DNA of 64,000 bases, taken from Luteimonas gilva (lineage in GTDB: Bacteria > Pseudomonadota > Gammaproteobacteria > Xanthomonadales > Xanthomonadaceae). Below, piece by piece: positions 57,820 to 64,000 of this stretch. The DNA lies in assembly GCF_005239095.1 (NCBI RefSeq), contig NZ_SZUA01000001.1, positions 1,407,049 to 1,471,048 on the forward strand. The letters run 5' to 3'. The notes below the pieces were generated by a model that had not been told where the DNA came from, did no database searches, and was given only the letters and a program-made list of their open reading frames with translations. Made by a program: the position numbers and the translations under genes. How positions within the stretch are numbered: position 1 is the stretch's first letter; each line of letters opens with the position of its first letter.

Positions 57820-58852
57820 ACGCACCGCGGCCGCTTGGCTGGCGCGGCGCGACAGCGGACGCTGGTCGGAACGCGACCAAGCGCAGTTCGACGCCTGGCT
57901 GTCGGAAGCGACGGCGCACCGGGTCGCGTTCTTGCGCCTGGAAAACGCGTGGCGGGAAAGCGACCGGCTGAAAGCGCTCGGCGCGGGCTTGCCGGCGGGC
58001 ACGTTGCCGCGTCGCGAGCAGTGGGCCGCGTCGCCGTTCTTCGGGCCGCGCGACGGCGAATCCGCACCGCCGCGGGAGGCCGCACGAATCTCCGCCCCGC
58101 CGCCGCGTTCGCGTTGGCGCGCGTATTTCGGCGCCGCGGCGGCGATGGCGCTGATCGCCGTCGGTTCCACGGTCGCCTGGCGCCACTACACCGCCGTCGA
58201 ACGAACGGCCTACGCCACTTCTCTCGGCGAATTGCGCCTGGTGCCGATGCCGGACGGCTCGCAAGCCACGCTCAGCAGCGACAGCCGCATCGTCGTATCG
58301 CTGTCGCGGCGCGAGCGCCGCATCGATTTGCAACGCGGCGAAGCGTTCTTCGACGTCGCGAAGGATCCGGGCCGACCGTTCGTGGTCGACGCCGGCGGTC
58401 GCCAAGCCATCGCGGTCGGCACGCGCTTTTCGGTGCGGCGCGATGCGGTGAGCCTGCGCGTCGTCGTGACCGAAGGCACCGTCCGCTTGGAAACCCAAGC
58501 CGCGCCCGGCCGCCACGCCCAACCCACCGCGCTGCTGCCGGCCGGCAGCGTGGCCCTGGCCGACGGCAACGGCGTTCTGGTGCGTTCGGGTCCGGTGGAA
58601 GAAGCCGAGCAGCAGTTGAATTGGCGCAGCGGCTTCGTGGCCTTCCACGACACGCCGCTGGCCGATGCCGCGGCCGAATTCAACCGCTACAACGCCCGCA
58701 AGATCCTGATGGGCGATGCGCAGGTCGCGGCGATGCGGGTCGGCGGCAATTTCCGCTGGTCCAATACCGACGTGTTCGTGCGGCTGCTGGAGCAAGGCTT
58801 CCCGATCCGCGCCGAGCGGCGCGGCGACGCCATCGTTTTGCATAGCCAGTAA
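57797..58852 (+). CDS. FecR-type anti-sigma/transducer protein
   Basis: A 351-residue inner-membrane protein. The cytosolic N-domain with RTAAAWLARRDSGRWSERDQAQFDAWL (DUF4880 type) binds the sigma factor; a transmembrane helix lies near 105-127; the periplasmic FecR domain contains GELRLVPMPDGSQATLSSDSRIVV and GEAFFDVAKDPGRPFVVDAG, and a C-terminal STN-like part (FHDTPLADAAAEFNRYNARKI) would touch the receptor's signalling domain. The start at 57797 (MAGSRQIE) is preferred to 57776 on spacing. Confidence 0.88.
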   Translation: MAGSRQIERTAAAWLARRDSGRWSERDQAQFDAWLSEATAHRVAFLRLENAWRESDRLKALGAGLPAGTLPRREQWAASPFFGPRDGESAPPREAARISAPPPRSRWRAYFGAAAAMALIAVGSTVAWRHYTAVERTAYATSLGELRLVPMPDGSQATLSSDSRIVVSLSRRERRIDLQRGEAFFDVAKDPGRPFVVDAGGRQAIAVGTRFSVRRDAVSLRVVVTEGTVRLETQAAPGRHAQPTALLPAGSVALADGNGVLVRSGPVEEAEQQLNWRSGFVAFHDTPLADAAAEFNRYNARKILMGDAQVAAMRVGGNFRWSNTDVFVRLLEQGFPIRAERRGDAIVLHSQ

Positions 58853-58939
58853 TCCGCGGCGAACGGGGGATTTTTCGGGCTCGTTCGTCCCGACACTCGA
58901 ACGGGCGCCGTTTCGAGCGCCGATGGGGAGGGGAACCCG

Positions 58940-61900
58940 ATGGTGCGCAAGTTCCGTGTCTTGCTGCTGGCTTTGGCGTGCTCGGCTTCGCTGGCGGCGC
59001 AAGCCCAGACCAGGCGGATCGATATACCGGCGGGCGATCTGATCGGCGCGTTGGACGCGCTGGCCAAGCGTTCCGGCGTGCAGTTCGTGTATCGCGCCGA
59101 TCAGCTGAAAGGATTGCGCACGCCCGGCGTGCAAGGCGCGGCCTCGGCCGACGACGCGTTGGACCGGCTATTGCGCGGCAGCGGTTACGTCGCTCGGCGC
59201 GACGCTTCCGGCGCGGTGGTGATCGTGAAGAGCGATGCGCCGGCGCGGCCCGCCCCGCGACCCGCGGCATCGGGCGGCGCCTCTGCCGATGTCGACGCCG
59301 TGCCGCAGCAAGCGCCGACGCAATTGGAAACGGTGCAAGTCACCGGCTCGCGCATTCCGCGCGCGCAGACCGAGGGGCCCGCACCGGTGACGGTGATGAC
59401 CGCGCAGGACATCCAGACCAGCGGTTTCACCAGCGTTCCGGACGTGCTGCGCGCGATGACCCAGAACGGTGGCGAAACGCAGAGCCAGCAATCCTTCAGC
59501 GGCGGCGATTTCTCGCCCGGCGCGCAGCAGGTGGATCTGCGCGGATTGGGACCCAACCACACCCTCGTGCTGGTCAACGGGCGCCGCATCGCCGACTTTC
59601 CGATGCCGTTCAAGGGCCGCAGCAACTTCACCGATATTTCCAACATTCCGCTGGGCATGGTCGACCGCATCGAAGTGCTCACCGGCAGCGCTTCGGCGGT
59701 GTACGGCTCGGATGCGATTTCCGGCGTGGTCAACTTCATCCTCAAGGATTACGCCGACGGCACCACCGTCGATTTGCGCTACGGCGACAGCCAGCGCGGC
59801 GGCGGCGAATCGCTCAAGCTGAGCCTGTCGTCCGGCTTCTCGCGAGGCGATTTCAACGCCGTGTACGGCATCGAATTGCTCGACCAAAAGCCGCTGTGGG
59901 CCTACGAGCGCAGCCAGCAGGATTCGACCAAGGATTCGCCCGATCCCAATGCGGCCTCGCGGCGCGTGTTTCTGCAGACCGCATGGGACCCGGACGACGG
60001 CGACAACGAATACTACGTCGACCCTGGCCAGGCGACTTGCGATGCGCTGGCCTATCTCAACAAAGGCACCACCTATCGCGCCAGCCGTCCGAACTGGGGG
60101 CGCTACGATCCCGTCGCGGACGACTATCCTCCCGGCCGTTTCTGCGGCAGCGACGAAACCATCGGCTACGGCACCATCATCAGCAAGCGCCGCGGTGCCA
60201 ACGCGTACGCCTCGTTGAGCTACGCCTTCGACGAAAACACCGAATGGTTCGCCGAAGTGCAGCTGGGCTATCACGAAGTCGAGCTGTTCACCGACGTGCG
60301 CAGCTGGAACTACATGGCGCCCGACGGCAACGAGGAAGGCTATTTCTTCAACCAGGCCACCGATCGTGTCGAGTATTGGCAGCGCCAGTTCACGCCCGAG
60401 GAGATGGGCGGGCTGGACAAGGGGATGATCCGCAACAAGCAGAAGACCTTCGGCATCGTCACCGGCTTCAAGGGCGTGTGGGGCCAGGACTGGGATTGGG
60501 AAGCGTCGTTCAGCCACTCGCAATACCAGTCCGAAATCGGCTGGCCGCAGATCGTCGCCGCGGCGGCCAACAATCTGTTTCTCGGTCCGCAGCTGGGCGT
60601 GAACCCCGACTACGATCTGCCGATCTTCAACGCCGATCCGAACCGTCTGTACACGCCGCTCACCCGCGCCGAGTACGACTCGATCGCCGACTACACCACC
60701 TACCATCCCCGCTCGCGCACCGACACGCTGTCGTTCACGTTGACCAATACCGATCTGTTCGAACTGCCGGCGGGTCCTGCGGGTTTCGCCGGCGTGATCG
60801 AAATCGGCAACCAGTCCTACGACCTGAATCCGGATCCGCACGCGCTGGAGTACTACTACTTCAGCTGGAAGGATTCCAACGGCAAAGGCAACCGCGACCG
60901 TTGGGCGGTCGCCGGCGAATTGCGCATGCCGCTGCACGAAACGCTCAACCTGAGCACCGCCGCGCGCTACGACCAATACCGGTATGCGGGCCACGAAATA
61001 GGCAAGTTCACCTACAGCGCGGGTCTGGAATGGCGTCCGATCGACACGCTGCTGGTGCGCGGTTCCTACGGCACCGCGTTCCGCGCCGCGGATCTGCATT
61101 ACATCTACGCCGGCGTCGGCAACGACGAGACTTCCGGCGTGGACTACTACCGCTGCCGCACCGAGGAACCCGGCGAAACCTTCGAAGACTGCAGTTGGGG
61201 GGACGAAGGCTTGATCCGGACGCGTTCGGGCAATCGCGAACTCGATGCGGAAACCAGCACGTCGTGGACCGCGGGCCTGGTATGGTCGCCGAACGATAGC
61301 TTCGACCTGTCGCTGGATTATTTCGACATCGACATGCGCGACCAGGTGCAGGACATGCGCAACGACGCGATCCTGCGCGACGAAGCCGACTGCCGGATCG
61401 GCACCCGCGTCGACGGCACATCCGTGGACGTGAACTCGCCGACGTGCAAGGACGCGATCGCTCGCGTGACCCGCATCGACGGCCGGCTGTACGGCATCTA
61501 CACCAATCCCATCAACGTGGCCCGCGAAAGCACCAGCGGCATCGACTTCAGCACGCACTACCGGCTGCAAACCGGCATCGGCGATTTCCGCTTCGCCGGC
61601 AACTACACCTGGGTGCGCAAGCACGACTTCCAGCAGTTCGACGGCGACGTGGTCGAAGACGAGTTCGCGGTGAACAGCGGCTTCGACATCCCGCGCACCA
61701 AGGCCAGCGCCACGGTGTCGTGGGAGCGGAACGCCTGGAGCGCCAGCTTGCACGGCGAACGCTTGGGCAAATTGCCCAACTCGGATTCCTACGACGGCGT
61801 GTTCGACCCCGAGGAAGGCGGCAGCCCTTATATCGCGGCCACCTACCGTTACAACGCGACCCTGCAATACCGCTTCACCGACCACGCGAAGCTTTCGCTG

Positions 61901-62044
61901 GCGGTGGACAACCTGTTCGACAAGATGCCGCCGCGCGACCGCAGCTACACGGCCTATCCCTATTACGACGTGTCCTGGTTCGACACGCTGGGGCGCACCT
62001 ACTTCGTGCAGTTCACCTATAAGTTTGGCGGAAAGGCGCTCTAA
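58940..62044 (+). CDS. TonB-dependent transducer with STN signalling domain
   Basis: A 1034-residue outer-membrane receptor. Signal peptide about 1-23 (AAQAQT), STN domain about 24-100 (RIDIPAGDLIGALDALAKRSGVQFVYRADQL), TonB box/plug from about 130 (QLETVQVTGSRI, VTVMTAQDIQTSGFTSVPDVLRAM), then the 22-strand barrel ending VDNLFDKMPP...YFVQFTYKFGG. The STN domain marks it as a regulator that signals to FecR. GGGGAGGGG precedes the ATG. The ligand is unknown; its neighbours suggest a beta-aspartyl peptide or polymer fragment, but siderophore or glycan is possible. Confidence 0.92.
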   Translation: MVRKFRVLLLALACSASLAAQAQTRRIDIPAGDLIGALDALAKRSGVQFVYRADQLKGLRTPGVQGAASADDALDRLLRGSGYVARRDASGAVVIVKSDAPARPAPRPAASGGASADVDAVPQQAPTQLETVQVTGSRIPRAQTEGPAPVTVMTAQDIQTSGFTSVPDVLRAMTQNGGETQSQQSFSGGDFSPGAQQVDLRGLGPNHTLVLVNGRRIADFPMPFKGRSNFTDISNIPLGMVDRIEVLTGSASAVYGSDAISGVVNFILKDYADGTTVDLRYGDSQRGGGESLKLSLSSGFSRGDFNAVYGIELLDQKPLWAYERSQQDSTKDSPDPNAASRRVFLQTAWDPDDGDNEYYVDPGQATCDALAYLNKGTTYRASRPNWGRYDPVADDYPPGRFCGSDETIGYGTIISKRRGANAYASLSYAFDENTEWFAEVQLGYHEVELFTDVRSWNYMAPDGNEEGYFFNQATDRVEYWQRQFTPEEMGGLDKGMIRNKQKTFGIVTGFKGVWGQDWDWEASFSHSQYQSEIGWPQIVAAAANNLFLGPQLGVNPDYDLPIFNADPNRLYTPLTRAEYDSIADYTTYHPRSRTDTLSFTLTNTDLFELPAGPAGFAGVIEIGNQSYDLNPDPHALEYYYFSWKDSNGKGNRDRWAVAGELRMPLHETLNLSTAARYDQYRYAGHEIGKFTYSAGLEWRPIDTLLVRGSYGTAFRAADLHYIYAGVGNDETSGVDYYRCRTEEPGETFEDCSWGDEGLIRTRSGNRELDAETSTSWTAGLVWSPNDSFDLSLDYFDIDMRDQVQDMRNDAILRDEADCRIGTRVDGTSVDVNSPTCKDAIARVTRIDGRLYGIYTNPINVARESTSGIDFSTHYRLQTGIGDFRFAGNYTWVRKHDFQQFDGDVVEDEFAVNSGFDIPRTKASATVSWERNAWSASLHGERLGKLPNSDSYDGVFDPEEGGSPYIAATYRYNATLQYRFTDHAKLSLAVDNLFDKMPPRDRSYTAYPYYDVSWFDTLGRTYFVQFTYKFGGKAL

Positions 62045-62061
62045 TCAGTGATCCGCCCCCG

Positions 62062-62088
62062 AACCTCCCGGCAACGGGAGGTTTTTTT
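62062..62088 (+). terminator. Rho-independent terminator of TonB receptor gene
   Basis: Stem AACCTCCCG-GCAA-CGGGAGGTT followed by TTTTT, 18 bp after the stop. Confidence 0.95.
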
Positions 62089-62103
62089 ATGCCTTCGGCT
62101 TGT

Positions 62104-62267
62104 GTAGAGCGGAGCTCGCTCCGCTGCCGCCGCTGTTGGCTTCACCGCTCTAGCTTTGTAGAGCGGGGCTTGCCCCGCTGCTTTACGACCCGGAGCGGCA
62201 AAAAAGCAGCGGAGCAAGCTCCGCTCTACACGAGCAGAAGCGAAGCAGCGGAGCAAGTCCCCGCTAC
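62104..62267. repeat. Cluster of GTAG-type repeats upstream of ychF end
   Basis: Three or more units: GTAGAGCGGAGCTCGCTCCGCT (62104), GTAGAGCGGGGCTTGCCCCGCT (62159), a complementary AGCAGCGGAGCAAGCTCCGCTCTAC ending at 62229, and a trailing GCAGCGGAGCAAGTCCCCGCTAC (62245-62267). It lies between the convergent TonB receptor and ychF genes. Confidence 0.85.
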
Positions 62268-62294
62268 CAAACGAAGGCAGGCCGCAGGCGCGGG

Positions 62295-63386
62295 TCAGAC
62301 GTTGAAGCGGAAGTGCAGCACGTCGCCTTCCTGGACGCGGTATTCCTTGCCTTCCAGGCGCAGGCGGCCGGCGTCGCGGGCGCCGGCTTCGCCCTTGTAC
62401 TTGATGTAGTCGTCGTAGCCGATGGTTTCGGCGCGGATGAAGCCTTTTTCGAAATCGGTGTGGATCACGCCCGCGGCCTGCGGCGCGGTCGAGCCCGCCT
62501 TCACCGTCCAAGCGCGCACTTCCTTTTCGCCGGCGGTGAAATAGGTCTGCAGGCCGAGCAGCTTGTAGGCGGCGCGGATCACCCGGTTCAAGCCTGGCTC
62601 CTCCAGGCCCATGTCGTGCAGGAACGCATCGCGGTCGGCGTCGTCCAGCTGCGACAGTTCTTCTTCGATGGCGGCCGAGACCGGCACGACTTCCGCGCCC
62701 TCGCCCGCCGCACGCTTGCGCACGGCTTCCAAGTGCGGGTTGTTCTCGAAGCCGTCTTCCAGCACGTTGGCCACGTACATCACCGGCTTCAGCGTCAGCA
62801 AGAACAGATCGCGCAGCAGCGCCTTGTCGTCGTCCGACAGGGCCAGGCCGCGCGCCGGCTTGCCTTCGTCCAGGCCCGCACGCACGCGAGCGAGCACTTC
62901 GACGCGGGCCTTCGCATCCTTGTCGCCGGTCTTGGCCGAACGCTCGGCGCGCTGCAGCGCCTTGTCCACCGATTCCAGATCGGCCAGCGCCAGTTCGGTG
63001 TCGATGGTGTCGATGTCGGCGATCGGATCGACCTTGTTGTTGACGTGGATCACGTCCGGATTCTCGAAGCAACGCACCACGTGGGTGATCGCGTCCACTT
63101 CGCGGATGTGGGCCAGGAACTTGTTGCCCAGGCCTTCGCCGCTGGCCGCGCCAGCGACCAAGCCGGCGATGTCGACGAACTCGACCGCGGTCGGGATCAC
63201 CTTCAGCGGCTTGGCGATGCCGGCCAGCGCGTTCAGGCGCGGATCGGGCACGGGCACCACACCGACGTTCGGCTCGATCGTGCAGAACGGGAAGTTGGCC
63301 GCGGCGATGCCCGCTTTGGTCAGCGCGTTGAACAGGGTCGACTTGCCGACGTTAGGCAGGCCGACGATGCCGCATTTGATGCCCAT
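62295..63386 (-). CDS. ychF: Ribosome-binding ATPase YchF
   Basis: A 363-residue Obg-related P-loop protein that prefers [18 protein letters not shown] (G1), [10 protein letters not shown] (G2) and the [28 protein letters not shown] switch region are intact; the helical domain and C-terminal TGS domain ([27 protein letters not shown]...[15 protein letters not shown]) follow. It is linked to stress response and ribosome function. Its start has only a weak Shine-Dalgarno. It lies downstream of pth on the same strand, the usual pth-ychF pair. Confidence 0.97.
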   Translation of the reverse strand: MGIKCGIVGLPNVGKSTLFNALTKAGIAAANFPFCTIEPNVGVVPVPDPRLNALAGIAKPLKVIPTAVEFVDIAGLVAGAASGEGLGNKFLAHIREVDAITHVVRCFENPDVIHVNNKVDPIADIDTIDTELALADLESVDKALQRAERSAKTGDKDAKARVEVLARVRAGLDEGKPARGLALSDDDKALLRDLFLLTLKPVMYVANVLEDGFENNPHLEAVRKRAAGEGAEVVPVSAAIEEELSQLDDADRDAFLHDMGLEEPGLNRVIRAAYKLLGLQTYFTAGEKEVRAWTVKAGSTAPQAAGVIHTDFEKGFIRAETIGYDDYIKYKGEAGARDAGRLRLEGKEYRVQEGDVLHFRFNV

Positions 63387-63428
63387 GATTTCAGAATCCG
63401 AAAATGAAGAAGCTTTGTCGCTTTGCTT

Positions 63429-63514
63429 TTTCGTAGAGTCGAGCCTGCTCGACTGCTTTTCCGCCCTGAGTCGGTGAAGATCAAGAGCAGTCGAGCAGGC
63501 TCGACTCTACGAAA
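63429..63514. repeat. GTAG-type palindrome between pth and ychF
   Basis: Perfect 29-bp arms (63429-63457 and 63486-63514), starting TTTCGTAGAGTCGAGCCTGC, with a 28-bp loop. It lies in the pth-ychF spacer and may form a transcript hairpin that separates their expression. Confidence 0.85.
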
Positions 63515-63524
63515 GCGAAAGCGG

Positions 63525-64000
63525 TTATTCCTTGGTGGTGTGCAGGCGCTTCATCGCCTCGTTGAAATCGCCGGACACCGCCAGCGGCAAAACGTCGATC
63601 GCGGCGTCGATCGCCCGATCGATCGAAATCTGGTCGTCCTTGCCCGGACCGCCCTTCAGCAGCCAGGGCGTGACCTTATCCTTGTTGCCGGGATGGCCGA
63701 TGCCGATGCGCAAACGGTGGAACTTGCCGTGGCCCAGCATGGCCATGGTGTCGCGCACGCCGTTCTGGCCGCCGTGGCCGCCGTCGAACTTCAGGCGCGC
63801 GATGCCCGGCGCCAGATCCAGTTCGTCGTGCGCCACCAGGCACTCTTCCGGCTCGATTTTCCAGAAGCGCAACGCGGCGCCGATCGACTTACCCGACAGG
63901 TTCATGTACGTCGAAGGCTTCAGCAGCCACACCGAACGGCCGGCGATCTCCGCCTTCGCGGTCTCGCCGAACAATTTGGCGTCCACCGAAAAACGCGCGC
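63525..64000 (-). CDS. pth: Peptidyl-tRNA hydrolase, C-terminal part (cut by window edge)
   Basis: About 158 C-terminal residues of Pth, which frees tRNAs from stalled peptidyl-tRNA. Conserved strings KPSTYMNLSGKSIGAALRFW, HDELDLAPGIARLKFDGGHGGQNGVRD and FHRLRIGIGHPG are present, including the HDELD and GGHNG-type (here GGHGGQNG) sites. The N-terminal part with the catalytic His lies outside the window; the frame is open across the right edge, and the internal GTG at 63986 is not the start. Confidence 0.95.
   Translation of the reverse strand, partial: ARFSVDAKLFGETAKAEIAGRSVWLLKPSTYMNLSGKSIGAALRFWKIEPEECLVAHDELDLAPGIARLKFDGGHGGQNGVRDTMAMLGHGKFHRLRIGIGHPGNKDKVTPWLLKGGPGKDDQISIDRAIDAAIDVLPLAVSGDFNEAMKRLHTTKE

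Noticed and set aside
59168-61885. A 905-residue minus-strand frame opposite the TonB receptor
   Set aside because: Shadow frame; receptor domains on the plus strand explain the sequence.
62104-62267. CRISPR-like cluster of repeats
   Set aside because: Units are inverted palindromes of unequal spacing with shared GTAG heads, without regular spacers or cas genes.

Overview
The window is GC-rich chromosomal DNA from a gammaproteobacterium. It most resembles the Xanthomonadaceae (Lysobacteraceae), probably Lysobacter or a close relative. That placement is an inference from four things: the order of the informational genes, the tRNA-Tyr-Gly-Thr-tuf operon, the 'GTAG' class of palindromic repeats known from Stenotrophomonas and Xanthomonas, and the mix of TonB-dependent receptor, secreted peptidase and lipoprotein genes. 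No phage, transposase, CRISPR or plasmid genes are visible.

Layout. 1-2383 (minus): end of a methylcitrate (propionate) operon, prpB - two tandem paralogous membrane proteins - prpC (cut by the window edge). 2488-5530 (plus): secreted CocE-type hydrolase, then an ArsR-type repressor with a VOC protein behind a palindromic operator-promoter. 5601-7839 (minus): malate dehydrogenase and a class I aminotransferase. 8105-11315 (plus): lipoprotein/M48 metalloprotease cluster, one gene of which carries a GTAG repeat in its leader codons. 11403-20885: cyclophilin, TypA/BipA, DUF2127 protein, CPBP protease, secreted amidase, BNR-repeat protein, class II DAHP synthase and DsbB.

21321-54800 (all minus) is the core gene-expression region. 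In transcription order it reads tRNA-Tyr, tRNA-Gly, tRNA-Thr, tuf copy 2, tRNA-Trp, secE, nusG, rplK, rplA, rplJ, rplL, rpoB, rpoC, rpsL, rpsG, fusA, tuf copy 1, then S10 (rpsJ to rpsQ), spc (rplN to secY) and alpha (rpsM to rplQ) genes, ending at a strong terminator. rpmJ is not in its usual place after secY. The str and S10 operons have matching promoters (TTGACG, 18-bp spacer, TATACT), each followed by a terminator-like leader hairpin.

55015-62044 looks like a peptide-scavenging locus: secreted isoaspartyl peptidase and cyanophycinase-like S51 peptidase (minus), divergent from a FecI-type sigma factor, a FecR-type anti-sigma factor and an STN-domain TonB-dependent transducer (plus), ended by a strong terminator. 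62295-64000 (minus) holds ychF and the partial pth gene.

Most of the window is conserved housekeeping sequence. The less ordinary items are the Cys-rich tandem paralogs inside the prp operon, the cyanophycinase/isoaspartyl peptidase/FecIR-TonB locus, the repeat that has become part of a lipoprotein gene, the lipoprotein reading frame that runs into the next gene, and the paired leader hairpins of the str and S10 operons.
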